Source: Lyngbya sp. HA4199-MV5 (GTDB lineage Bacteria > Cyanobacteriota > Cyanobacteriia > Leptolyngbyales > Leptolyngbyaceae). From it: 64,000 nucleotides of DNA. Under the pieces are notes generated by a model. It did not search any database and was not told the origin of the DNA. It worked only from the letters and a program-made list of their open reading frames with translations. Made by a program: the position numbers and the translations under genes. The stretch lies in contig JAHHHL010000015.1 of NCBI GenBank assembly GCA_019359375.1, positions 83,779-147,778 of the forward strand. The letters are read 5' to 3'. This document shows positions 26,186-34,674 of the stretch, piece by piece. Within the stretch, counting starts at the first letter, position 1. Each line of letters begins with the position of its first letter.

Positions 26186-27070
26186 TTAGTAAATTGAACG
26201 CCCCCAGGGGGCATTGAGGTGTTTATAGAAAAACCAGGTATCGGTGACTAACTCCAACAGGGCGATCAAAACCCAGATCGCTAAAGTCACCATAATTGGC
26301 AGGCTGATATCCGGAAGCTTATCTTGCAATTCAACAATGCCAAATAGCAACAAAAATAATAACGAAAGACCCAACAGAAAGGACAATCGAGCGATCGCTA
26401 GAACAAATCTTCCTATTTCTGAAGTTTGCTTATAAAGCATGATAAACCCTTCGATAATCTCCTCCATATTGTTAAGAACCAGCAAAATCTGTTGCAAACA
26501 AAGACGAGCAGCTAAAGGAAGATGCTGTTGGTTTTCAGCCCATTCATCTTTAAATTTAGCCAGTAAGGTTTCTAGTATCACTGCTTCTTCAGCGCTAGCA
26601 ACAGACGACCAGATTGGGAAATCCTTCATCTTTAGGGGCACAAGGTAGTTAATGGCTCCTACTAACATTTCGTCAAACCCTCCCAATTCGGTAGGAAGCG
26701 TTGAAGTTAGACAAATTAATTGCTCAATTTGCGTTTGTAGAGCACGGTAGTAATCCAGTCGTTTCTGAGAGAGCAACTGACTGGTTACGGTTAGAAAAAC
26801 AATCAAAACTCCTAACAACGCTGCTAAGGATTGTGCAACCGCAGAGAAAAACTCGATCGCGACCTGTCTCTTGATCATGAGCCAGGAAGCGGGGTGCCGG
26901 ATCGTAATGATCAAAGTCACCCCAAAGACAATTGCCATCAGCCATAGCTGGTAACGAATCAATGCACTCATAGAAAACCGCATGAAAGAGCTATCGCCCA
27001 GTTGAACCAGGCGTTGGAGTTTTCGTAGGGTTTCAGAACGATAAAGTGATTGAACTCCCCGGAATGGCAT
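26186..27070 (-). CDS. hypothetical membrane protein with four helices
   Basis: A 294-residue protein with helices near residues 38-57 (QLWLMAIVFGVTLIITI), 72-96 (AVAQSLAALLGVLIVFLTVTS), 221-243 (LSFLLGLSLLFLLLFGIV) and 255-273 (LPIMVTLAIWVLIALLEL). The middle ~120 residues are soluble and helical (YRALQTQIEQLICLTSTLP). The layout of two N-terminal and two C-terminal helices around a cytoplasmic domain is seen in several unrelated families and I cannot name this one. No clear ribosome binding site; a start at MRFSMSALIRYQ (26983) is also possible. Confidence 0.65.
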   Translation of the reverse strand: MPFRGVQSLYRSETLRKLQRLVQLGDSSFMRFSMSALIRYQLWLMAIVFGVTLIITIRHPASWLMIKRQVAIEFFSAVAQSLAALLGVLIVFLTVTSQLLSQKRLDYYRALQTQIEQLICLTSTLPTELGGFDEMLVGAINYLVPLKMKDFPIWSSVASAEEAVILETLLAKFKDEWAENQQHLPLAARLCLQQILLVLNNMEEIIEGFIMLYKQTSEIGRFVLAIARLSFLLGLSLLFLLLFGIVELQDKLPDISLPIMVTLAIWVLIALLELVTDTWFFYKHLNAPWGRSIY

Positions 27071-27199
27071 GATAAAGACAAAACCTCAGATAAAGCTGTT
27101 TTCATTTGCATTCACCACACCCCACACCCTACCCCCCATACCCGTCGTCATAGGACTGTAGCTTACTCAAGCAGTAACCCCTGTAAGATGGCGATCGGG

Positions 27200-27739
27200 T
27201 TAAACAGGAACTGTTTCACTGACTGGATGACCCGCATTTTTGAGAATCTGTTGCGCTTGCTCAATCTCCGCATCCGTTCCTGAAGCAATGACCACAAACT
27301 TGCCAGCTTTGATTTCTGTCTCATACTTCAAGGCTTTCTCCTTAGGAATTCCCAACCCCACGAGAGCACCAACCAATCCTCCAGCAACAGCAGCCCCTAC
27401 GCCACCGATGATCAGTCCTTCAATCCAGCCTGCCAGCACTCCAGCAACGTGTCCGGCAACAATGACAGGACCGACTCCTGGCACAAAGAGCAAACCAACT
27501 CCGGTGAGAATGCCAAACAACCCACCAAAGAAGCTGCCCCAGTAGCCTGCTTCTCCAGCTCCAGCCTTCGCCGTATCTTTCCAGGTGAAAAAGCCACGAA
27601 CGTGTTCAGTGGTTTGATAGTCTTTGCCAATGATGGAAATTTTTTGCACGTCGAAGCCTGCTTTTTGCAGGTCTATCACAGCGGTTTCTGCCTCAACATG
27701 GGATGGAAAAAGGCTTACAACTTCATGCTTGTCTGTCAT
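27200..27739 (-). CDS. general stress protein-like with glycine-zipper membrane region
   Basis: A 179-residue protein with three parts: an N-terminal ferredoxin-like fold (VVSLFPSHVEAETAVIDLQKAGFDVQKISIIGKD), a glycine-rich hydrophobic middle (about 66-128, FFGGLFGILTGVGLLFVPG and GGVGAAVAGGLVGALVGLG), and a second domain (ALKYETEIKAGKFVVIASG). This matches the family annotated as general stress protein 17M / YflT-like or DUF1269-like in cyanobacteria. The role is unknown; membrane association during stress is inferred. It lies alone between repeat-containing gaps. Confidence 0.8.
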   Translation of the reverse strand: MTDKHEVVSLFPSHVEAETAVIDLQKAGFDVQKISIIGKDYQTTEHVRGFFTWKDTAKAGAGEAGYWGSFFGGLFGILTGVGLLFVPGVGPVIVAGHVAGVLAGWIEGLIIGGVGAAVAGGLVGALVGLGIPKEKALKYETEIKAGKFVVIASGTDAEIEQAQQILKNAGHPVSETVPV

Positions 27740-27825
27740 GGATCGATCTCCTTGAATGAATTAAGAAACACAAACTGATTCGGATCAATATGGCAATTCT
27801 CTGTTGAGCACAGTACAAGCTGGGG

Positions 27826-27860
27826 AAGGGTGTGGGGTGTAGGATGTGGGGTGTGGGTAA
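27826..27860. repeat. (GGGTGTGGGGTGTAGG)-type heptamer tract
   Basis: GGGTGTGGGGTGTAGGATGT and following GTGGGG units just downstream of the secreted-protein gene ending at 27871. Confidence 0.65.
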
Positions 27861-27870
27861 TCAACCTGAT

Positions 27871-28251
27871 TTACCCGTCGTGTGTACACGCTTGACTCAC
27901 GATCGAGCGACCATTCTTGAACACCTCTAGCATCCCCCGTTGCCGATGGTCTCCCCGTCCGGCAAGAACTTGATATGCATAATCACCAGTCCTAAACTTA
28001 TACACTTGAGCAGCTCCGGTATTCTCTCTACTTCCTTTACCTAAGCTCAAATCTCCTAGCGGTCCTGTACCGCGATATAGCAGTTCCTTAGAGCCATACC
28101 GTTGCCAAACATTCACGGTGTAATCACTTTGGCACTTTAAAGTGAGCAATAAGCCAGCCGTGGAATCAGCCCTGGCAGGTAAGCAAAAATTCGCTAAAAC
28201 ACACGTTGTCAAACCCAACAGCACTGTAGATTTCTTCAGTAATGGTTGCAT
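27871..28251 (-). CDS. small secreted hypothetical protein
   Basis: A 126-residue protein with a signal peptide (hydrophobic residues 9-24, cleavage likely after ARA at about residue 28). The mature part is basic, with two cysteines (LKCQSD and SQACTHDG) that could join the ends by a disulfide, and beta-like strands (TVNVWQRYGSKELLYRG). I recall similar short exported proteins in other cyanobacteria but no function. It starts 30 bases after the DUF1634 gene and may be its third operon member. Confidence 0.65.
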   Translation of the reverse strand: MQPLLKKSTVLLGLTTCVLANFCLPARADSTAGLLLTLKCQSDYTVNVWQRYGSKELLYRGTGPLGDLSLGKGSRENTGAAQVYKFRTGDYAYQVLAGRGDHRQRGMLEVFKNGRSIVSQACTHDG

Positions 28252-28281
28252 TATTTCCTCCTGTTTTGAAATTCGTTCAAA

Positions 28282-28665
28282 TTACCCTGTGGTGAGAAGA
28301 CCGTGAATGAGAATCACCAACACAATCAACGTGACGGTGATGTAGAGGCGATCGCGCTGCTGCCAAAAAGCAAAGACTGAAAAGGCAACTCGTGCCACTG
28401 GAGTCAAAATCAGCAGCAAAATACCAAGTTGAATGATGCCTCGCCCTCGCAGTGCCAACGTATCTTTAAGCACTCCAGGGATTTGGCGCAAGTCAGCCGG
28501 TTCTCCTCGAAAGATGTGATCTTCAGGAAACTTGTTGCCGTTATGAATCAGGTACAGAATGCCACCGATAATCACGATCGCGGCTGCTAACGTAACTCCC
28601 ACCCGCAAGAGCACACTGATCGTAATTTCCACCTGCTGGTCTGTCCATCGACGTGTACTTGTCAT
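28282..28665 (-). CDS. DUF1634 membrane protein
   Basis: A 127-residue protein with three hydrophobic helices: VLLRVGVTLAAAIVIIGGILY, GIIQLGILLLILTPVARVAF and LYITVTLIVLVILIHGLL, with the family's conserved Arg at VARVAFSVFAFW. DUF1634 genes typically sit beside TSUP (TauE/SafE) genes. Here the ATG follows the TauE stop by one base, so the products are made together and probably form a complex. Confidence 0.9.
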   Translation of the reverse strand: MTSTRRWTDQQVEITISVLLRVGVTLAAAIVIIGGILYLIHNGNKFPEDHIFRGEPADLRQIPGVLKDTLALRGRGIIQLGILLLILTPVARVAFSVFAFWQQRDRLYITVTLIVLVILIHGLLTTG

Positions 28666-28666
28666 G

Positions 28667-29503
28667 TCAAATTCTTCCTGTGATGCCGTTATAAATCATC
28701 CCAATACCGATCGCGAGTAGGACGATACTAAAGATCACTCGCAGCACAGTCACTTTCGCGCCAACTAACACTTTGGCTCCACCCCATGCGCCTATCAATA
28801 CCCCTAACAGCACAGGCATACACAATCCTGGATCAATGTAACCCCGGCTGAAATAAATACCAGCACTGGCAGCGGCTGTCACCCCAATCATGAAATTGCT
28901 CGTGGTCGTAGACACCTTAAACGGCAGTTGCATCACCTGATCCATCGCCAATACCTTTAATGCTCCAGACCCAATACCGAGCAGACCAGAAAGCGCGCCT
29001 GCAATTAGCATCACCACAAACCCACCGGGAACATGCTGAACGTGATAGGACTGTTCGCCCTCTAGAGTGGGGTAGCTGCTATCAAGCTTTAAGCGAGTTG
29101 CCAGAGGATCGATCGGCAGAGCAACCGCTTGTGAACGATGCGGTCGATTGCTTAAATAAACGGATGCTAACAACACCACTCCGAAGATGATTGCAATCAC
29201 TTTTGTCGGAGCCTTTGCTGCAATCAATGCCCCCGTGACGGCTCCAAACGTCGTGGCAACTTCCAGAAACATCCCGACCCGGATATTGCTATATCCTTCC
29301 CTGACGTAGGCGATCGCGGCTCCAGACGAAGTGGCAATCACAGACACTAAGGCAGAGCCGATCGCATAGCGCAAATCTACGCCCAATCCCAGTGTCAAGA
29401 GTGGCACAACTACAACACCTCCACCTAACCCGGTCAAAGCACCCAGTAAACCTGCCAAAATAGAAGCGATAGCAATGACCGCAGTGAATTCAAAATTGTT
29501 CAT
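28667..29503 (-). CDS. TauE/SafE (TSUP) family anion exporter
   Basis: A ~278-residue permease with two homologous halves: GLLGALTGLGGGVVVVPLL in the first helices and GALSGLLGIGSGALKVLAM in the second half, the paired TSUP motifs. It has about eight helices and a cytoplasmic loop around residues 135-165. It exports sulfite, sulfonates or other organic anions; the substrate cannot be read from sequence. ATG 29503 (MNNFEFTAV) is chosen because similarity begins there. Coupled to DUF1634. Confidence 0.88.
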   Translation of the reverse strand: MNNFEFTAVIAIASILAGLLGALTGLGGGVVVVPLLTLGLGVDLRYAIGSALVSVIATSSGAAIAYVREGYSNIRVGMFLEVATTFGAVTGALIAAKAPTKVIAIIFGVVLLASVYLSNRPHRSQAVALPIDPLATRLKLDSSYPTLEGEQSYHVQHVPGGFVVMLIAGALSGLLGIGSGALKVLAMDQVMQLPFKVSTTTSNFMIGVTAAASAGIYFSRGYIDPGLCMPVLLGVLIGAWGGAKVLVGAKVTVLRVIFSIVLLAIGIGMIYNGITGRI

Positions 29504-29560
29504 GGAATCTCTCAAGTGAGGTGAGTATAGCCATTTACATTTGAGTGAAGTACATCTCAA

Positions 29561-30186
29561 ATTGAGAAAGTCAAGGAGTCAAGTGAATCAGGTGCATATC
29601 ACTGAGATGAAAAGTGCTATATCACTAAAAATCGTGTAAGAAAAAACTGTGTAAGGCAAGATGCCTTGAACGCCCTACAGAGCAGCAATAGCTCATTGTG
29701 TACTTCCCGAGCAATGAGAAACTGTATCTCTAGTTTTCAATGTAAATCAAACAATATCCAGGCAGGATTGATGAGTTATCTGCAAGTTATAGTGGAAAGG
29801 ATAAAGGATGAAGGCTGATTGCCTGACAAAAGTCTTGAAAGGCTGGTAGCTTCGTTGCCCACCCGCCCGTGATTAAAATCCGGGCTAATAGTGCGAAACC
29901 CGTTAAACCGGGTTGTAAGTTACTCCTAGGGCGTGTTTTAAAACCCTCGATCCTCCCCAACCCTCCTTAAAAAGGAGGGAGCTAGATTGTTCAAAGTCCC
30001 CCTTTTGAAGGGGGATTTAGGGGGATCACCAAGAGGCAAGGAACCGACCCAAAGGGTTTTAAAACACTGCCTAGTCCTCTTGAGAGGACTTTCTGCCATT
30101 AGCCCGCACTTGCAGTGCAAGGCGGGTTCAAATACTTGCTAAAAAATTTGTCAGTCAACCAGGGATGAAGGTTCATTCTGTCCTGT
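29561..30186. other. gap with nested repeats, no gene
   Basis: From 29850 to 30125 the sequence is an array of short inverted repeats (CCCGCC...GGCGGG, AACCCGTTAAACCGGGTT, AAGTCCTCTCAAGAGGAC) interrupted by a MITE at 29930-30070. The remainder (29561-29850) is AT-rich and may hold the TauE promoter. No coding frame is convincing. Confidence 0.5.
29930..30070. mobile_element. 141-bp MITE, copy 2
   Basis: Bounded by CTAG at 29926-29929 and 30071-30074. By eye it is identical over its whole length to the copy at 35258-35398, hence recent. Ends GGCGTGTTTTAAAACCC / GGCAGTGTTTTAAAACCC. It is inserted in an older inverted-repeat element. It has no coding capacity. Confidence 0.9.
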
Positions 30187-32427
30187 TTACTGGGCATAGG
30201 TTGGCAACGTTTGACTGATTCGGTTCAGATTGCCGGCGATCGCTTTCATTGTCATAAAGGCTGAACTGAAGGCGATTAATTGCTCCAGGGGATAGCTGCG
30301 ACTTTCAACCCGTTGACTCAAAAGCTGCTGTTCAATCGACTCAATTTCCCGAACTAAGGATGCGGTTTGAGAAGAGGGAAGAATCATTGGCGCTGTAATT
30401 GTTGCCGATAGTTGATTAAACGTATCGATCGTTTGCTGGGCGATCGCCTGAAGTTCTGATAAATATTGTTGCCGGATGGCATCAGGCATCGGTTGTGACA
30501 ATTCATCTGCTAATGTTCCCAGTTGGGCAAACAGCGTTTGTTCGTAACTCAGCAAGAAATTCCACAGATGTTTATGCTTGGTTGCCATTCCACCCGAACC
30601 TTCCTCAAGACCCGCAATCTTTAACCCCTTTGGATGTTGAGCGATCGTCTTCTCCAGGGTTGCTTGCAGTTGAGTGATTTCTAACGATGGAGTTGCACCC
30701 TGAAGATACGTTGTTAACAGAGATTGATACAGTTGTCCAAGTTGCTTAAAGGTTTGAGCAAAACTTTTTTCTAATTTATTGGCAGAAGAGCCACCCATGA
30801 ATACGATTGTAATTAAGAAAGCAATCAACATGCCACAGGGAACGGAAATTACCGACGCTGCCATTGCCTCATAAAAGAAGGGGAAGATGTCTTTTGAGAG
30901 CGTGTCGGCTGCAACAATGGCACTTATACGAGCAACCGGGGTAAATCCTAATAAGGCACTGCTGACATACATCAAAAAGTAAACCACAGAGCAGGTGATG
31001 GGATTAAAGCCAAAGGAAATCGCCAGGAGATAGATAAACAAGTTGCTGAGCGTGAGACAAATGGCGGCGGCTAGAATAACCGCGATCCCCCTTCCCCGTG
31101 TCGGCTGAACGAGGTATACAATGATGCCAACAACAATCACATCAGCCGCTGGCTGATAGGCAGAAGGATAGGGGAAATCGATATGGTGAATAATTGCGAG
31201 CGCCATTCCGACCGCGATGCCCATCCCCACAATTTCGATCACCCGCTTCATGGATATGGACGTGCGCTTCGGGAAGGTCAGCAGCCTCCTGCGCTGATGG
31301 GTTGCAGCAACATTCGCTTTATAGAGCAATCGCTTTTGGAGCGATCGTAACTCTTGAGTAAATTGAGTCAGAAGCTGGAGCAATTGAAAGAATTGCAATG
31401 TTTCGGAGATGTTGTATTGGCTGATTTCTCCGCTAGAGCGCAGGTGATTGCATTTATCTTTGATGATGGCTAAGTCTTGCTCTATTTCAGAGAGAGCATC
31501 ATTGGAATCATTGGATGAATTGGCAATCGTACTCAACGCATCACAGCTTTTTTCTAAATGACACGCAAACTGATTGAGTTCAACCCGAAACTGGTGCGCT
31601 AATGTTTGCTGATCTTGATCCGCAAGCACCAACATGTCTGCCAATTGTCGCAAAAGTTGATTTTGACTCGCTAAAATAGCACTCCAATTCTCCTCAGTAA
31701 GAGCTTGACTCTGAAATTCAGACGCGGCTTTTGTCAAAGTCGTCAGGCTGGCTTGGATATTTTTGGTTAATTGATTGAGCAGAAAAGATGGCGTTGTGGA
31801 GACGGGGAGAACGGGAGCATGATTATTTTCCGCATTCTCTAACTGAAGCGGTGTGGCATACTGATTCACGATGCCTTGAAACGAACAGGATACGCCTTGC
31901 AAAAACTGATTCAAGTTTTTGTTTAAATCAGTGCGCGTATCCTGTGGCCAAAACAATAGGGTGACGGCAATTCCCACAGCAACGCCAACCCAGTTATCAA
32001 GGAGACGCGATTTTAGATACAACCATATATCCTGCTGATTGGATGTTCCGAGTGCTCTCATGGCAATCAGCGTTCCAATCAATGTCGCTTGAGAATAGGC
32101 TGCCTGCCAGCGGTAAGTTTCACAAATTAAGGCGGATAGGATGAAGGTAATGGGTGGAATGATAAACATGCCTGAGCCATAGATCCCAAAGGCACTCAAC
32201 AAGACAGCGGCGATGAATCCACCCAGGGCACTGCCGCCAATCCGCCCCAAACCCGCAATAATTGCGCCTCCGGCGGCAGGTTCAATCAGGACAGAGACAT
32301 AGCCGAAAGTCGGATAAACATAGTTGTCCAATACATCTGCCCGATGCCAGAAAAAGCTCCCTAACAGAGCGGCACCGAGGGAGAATTTTATTCCCTGTTT
32401 GATAATCAGTGAGTGTTGAGTGTCCAA
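30187..32427 (-). CDS. FUSC-type membrane protein (aromatic acid exporter-like)
   Basis: About 746 residues with two blocks of membrane helices, residues ~10-170 (VYPTFGYVSVLIEPAAGG, FIAAVLLSAFGIYGSG) and ~400-560 (VIEIVGMGIAVGMALAIIHH, GRGIAVILAAAICLTLSNLF), each followed by a long helical cytoplasmic region. This is the duplicated FUSC architecture of aromatic-acid exporters and aluminium-activated channel relatives. Start: an ATG at 32517 would overlap the small upstream gene by 83 bases, so the TTG at 32427 (LDTQHSLIIKQG), 7 bases after that gene's stop, is preferred; this is uncertain. It may work with the HlyD-type adaptor encoded upstream. Confidence 0.8.
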   Translation of the reverse strand: MDTQHSLIIKQGIKFSLGAALLGSFFWHRADVLDNYVYPTFGYVSVLIEPAAGGAIIAGLGRIGGSALGGFIAAVLLSAFGIYGSGMFIIPPITFILSALICETYRWQAAYSQATLIGTLIAMRALGTSNQQDIWLYLKSRLLDNWVGVAVGIAVTLLFWPQDTRTDLNKNLNQFLQGVSCSFQGIVNQYATPLQLENAENNHAPVLPVSTTPSFLLNQLTKNIQASLTTLTKAASEFQSQALTEENWSAILASQNQLLRQLADMLVLADQDQQTLAHQFRVELNQFACHLEKSCDALSTIANSSNDSNDALSEIEQDLAIIKDKCNHLRSSGEISQYNISETLQFFQLLQLLTQFTQELRSLQKRLLYKANVAATHQRRRLLTFPKRTSISMKRVIEIVGMGIAVGMALAIIHHIDFPYPSAYQPAADVIVVGIIVYLVQPTRGRGIAVILAAAICLTLSNLFIYLLAISFGFNPITCSVVYFLMYVSSALLGFTPVARISAIVAADTLSKDIFPFFYEAMAASVISVPCGMLIAFLITIVFMGGSSANKLEKSFAQTFKQLGQLYQSLLTTYLQGATPSLEITQLQATLEKTIAQHPKGLKIAGLEEGSGGMATKHKHLWNFLLSYEQTLFAQLGTLADELSQPMPDAIRQQYLSELQAIAQQTIDTFNQLSATITAPMILPSSQTASLVREIESIEQQLLSQRVESRSYPLEQLIAFSSAFMTMKAIAGNLNRISQTLPTYAQ

Positions 32428-32434
32428 AATTAAT

Positions 32435-32611
32435 TTACTCGTTGATGGCGCGTTCAATGGAATAGAGAAGCAGTGCGAAAAATGTAACCAACCAGAACCA
32501 GAGCTGGGGCGGTTCACTGAAGATCATCAAGATAAATACGATCGCAGCAGCAACCACCCACCACTTCAACCACCAAACCCACCATTTTGTACGTCTCTTA
32601 GACTGTTGCAT
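32435..32611 (-). CDS. 58-residue small membrane protein
   Basis: ATG 32611 to stop at 32435 gives a 58-residue protein: a basic, Trp-rich N-terminus (KRRTKWWVWWLKWWVV), a helix AAAIVFILMIF and a second helix LWFWLVTFFALLLYSIE. It stops 7 bases before the proposed FUSC start, suggesting translational coupling. Small partners of this kind accompany FUSC and HlyD genes (compare AaeX-like proteins), but I make that link only by analogy. Confidence 0.65.
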   Translation of the reverse strand: MQQSKRRTKWWVWWLKWWVVAAAIVFILMIFSEPPQLWFWLVTFFALLLYSIERAINE

Positions 32612-32663
32612 GATCTAAAACTCCAATTAAAAATTAGTTAGGATCGCGAATTAAATAACCTGC

Positions 32664-32753
32664 GTAGGTTGGGTTGAAGTATGTAGCTTGCTTCCCGCAG
32701 GGTAACCCAACACCCCCGCAGATGTTGGGTTTCGCAAACTCAACCCAACCTAC
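32664..32753. repeat. TAGGTTGGGTT hairpin element, copy 4, with inner 22-bp repeat
   Basis: Same outer arms as the copy at 16326 (GTAGGTTGGGTTGAAGTATG ... CCAACCTAC), but after GAAGTATG it carries GTAGCTTGCTTCCCGCAGGGTA (32683-32704) where the other copies continue directly with AAACCCAAC. The inner repeat is the one found in the tRNA-like gene at 1155. Confidence 0.85.
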
Positions 32754-32799
32754 AAAAGTCGATGTTATTTACTCCAACTACAGCGATTCTCATTTGCAT

Positions 32800-32832
32800 T
32801 CACTACACCCCACACTCCACACCCCACACCCC
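32800..32832. repeat. (CACCCCA)n heptamer tract
   Basis: CACTACACCCCACACTCCAC and further CACCCCA units between the hairpin element and the 3' end of the HlyD-type gene. Confidence 0.65.
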
Positions 32833-32862
32833 AATCAGTGGTTGACTCATTTGAAGTAAACA

Positions 32863-34380
32863 TTACTGTCCGTATACGCCTGTAATCCAACGAAAAGCGG
32901 GCGTTAAGTAACTGAAGAGCGATCGCTCCTCAATCACAGCCTTAACATCAGCAGTGGTTCCGTCTGTAATGGCTCTGGGTGCTCCCTTGCCTTCAGTCCA
33001 CTGAAAGCCGCTGGGCGTATGAGAGTCCGTTTGCAGTTCCAAGATCACCTTGGTCACGCTGGCGTTGATCGGTTGGGGTTTATCGCGATCGTCCTTATCT
33101 CGTCCCAATAACAGCTTTTCTGCAAGATCCTGGCTGCCTACCAAACTGGATAATTCAGAGGCGGTGACTGGATTTTGAGCCACTTCAACGACCTTTGCAA
33201 CAATGCCACCATACCGTTCACGAGCATACAAATCGGGAATCACTTCTATGTCCATTTCGGGTGCTAACTGCTTGGCATCGCCCACTTTGAACAGTGCGAT
33301 CACATTTACTTTAGCGTTGGGGTTTTCGACTGCTAACTTGCCAATGCGACCACTCGGAAGCAGGACTTCCCCTGAATTGACTGAAATTTCCTCCACTTTG
33401 CCGTTATAAAGACTGACCACCTGGCTATCGGCACGAATTCTAGCTTGTAAGGTGTTAATATCGCGTTGTTGGTCGGCGATCGCGTTATACCGAGTGACAT
33501 CACTGACGGTATCCTCAAGGTCTATGCCGCGCTTTTCGGTTGCCAATGCCTCATTGGCTGCCAGCAGAGTTTTCATCTGTGCCCTCAAGCTGTCATCCTC
33601 TCCCTTGAGGCGATCGATCGCTATTTGTGTCTGGTTCACCGAATTGGCAACTTCTTGTTGACTGAATTGAAAGAAATAAGGTTGAAAGCCAATTCGAGGC
33701 ACCGCACCCTCTTTTGCTAGATCGTCGTATGCGGATAGCCGCTCGTCTGTAGACACTTTAAAATTACGCAAGTTTTTAAGGTGATCGAGGTATGCTTCTC
33801 GTTGGCTCTGGTTGCTCACCAGTTGCACCCGCAGTGATTCAATCTGACGCAAGTTTGCCTGATTCTTCTCTTCTACTGCACTTGCATTGAGCTGACTGCG
33901 ATTATTTTGAACCGAGCCAATTTGATTATTCTGCGCTTTGAGATCTGCAAGGCGATCGCGCTTGTCCTGTAATTCGGTTTCCAGTTCAGGGAATTCCATT
34001 GTTGCCAACACCTGTCCCTTCTTAACCGCATCACCCGGTCGAATATTTAACGCCAATATCCGCCCCCCTTCACGCGGTTGGATCGCAACACTGGAGCGAG
34101 GAATCAAAATGGCTGCCCGTCCTTCAGCCTGATTGGGGATTTTACCAAACACACCCCAAAGCATAAAAGCAACGAATAGCACGCCAACCGGAAGTAACCG
34201 CCGCCGAATCTCCCGGTTCTTTTCCACTGTGTTTGGCGCTTGCAGCCCTGTTTCAGGTGAATGCGTTTCTCCAGACTGATCAAGTTTGTGGTTATTCTGA
34301 AGTCCCACAGTGGATTTTGGATTTTGTATATCCGGTTGTGCGGCTATCTGATTCTTGCTTGCTGTGTCCGGTGATTCCAT
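32863..34380 (-). CDS. HlyD-type membrane fusion protein
   Basis: A 505-residue adaptor: a disordered N-terminus (1-57), one membrane helix (about 64-80, LLPVGVLFVAFMLWGVFG), a lipoyl-like half motif (SVAIQPREGGRILALNIRPGDAVKKGQVLATME), a long coiled coil (about 140-310), the second lipoyl half (VVSLYNGKVEEISVNSGEVL) and a beta-barrel/C-terminal domain. It should link an inner-membrane transporter to the outer membrane. No ABC partner is present in the window; the nearest membrane protein is the FUSC gene downstream. It diverges from the exoprotein gene at 34675. The layout resembles adaptors of NHLM/type-1-like export systems. Confidence 0.85.
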   Translation of the reverse strand: MESPDTASKNQIAAQPDIQNPKSTVGLQNNHKLDQSGETHSPETGLQAPNTVEKNREIRRRLLPVGVLFVAFMLWGVFGKIPNQAEGRAAILIPRSSVAIQPREGGRILALNIRPGDAVKKGQVLATMEFPELETELQDKRDRLADLKAQNNQIGSVQNNRSQLNASAVEEKNQANLRQIESLRVQLVSNQSQREAYLDHLKNLRNFKVSTDERLSAYDDLAKEGAVPRIGFQPYFFQFSQQEVANSVNQTQIAIDRLKGEDDSLRAQMKTLLAANEALATEKRGIDLEDTVSDVTRYNAIADQQRDINTLQARIRADSQVVSLYNGKVEEISVNSGEVLLPSGRIGKLAVENPNAKVNVIALFKVGDAKQLAPEMDIEVIPDLYARERYGGIVAKVVEVAQNPVTASELSSLVGSQDLAEKLLLGRDKDDRDKPQPINASVTKVILELQTDSHTPSGFQWTEGKGAPRAITDGTTADVKAVIEERSLFSYLTPAFRWITGVYGQ

Positions 34381-34408
34381 ATCTTAGCCCCCTTTGCGCC
34401 TGAGTTGA

Positions 34409-34592
34409 CTATAGGCAATGGATGCTCACTTGTCGTCCACTTGGAGTTCACATTTCTTGCCAACACGCGATCGATGAAGCAATCCATCTCAAAATGGCAA
34501 CCTGGCTCCAACTAAAGTTGGTAGTCGAGTATGAACCAAAGGACAACTACACATTGACGCAATCATGCTAATTTACTGATCTTGCCTGGTCT
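34409..34592 (+). promoter_or_regulatory. duplicated upstream region of exoprotein gene 1
   Basis: About 180 bases closely match 53962-54148, upstream of exoprotein gene 3. Conserved landmarks are TGTCGTCCACTTGGAGTTCA, the palindrome CCAACTAAAGTTGG (34508-34521), and the block ACTGATCTTGCCTGGT. Conservation of non-coding DNA after gene duplication points to regulatory content. Confidence 0.6.
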
Positions 34593-34674
34593 GATGCGAT
34601 CGCGTTCTTTATGCTGACTTGAGCGATCGCACCAAGAGGTTCCCTCCTCACAACAATGTAATAGAGGTAACAAA

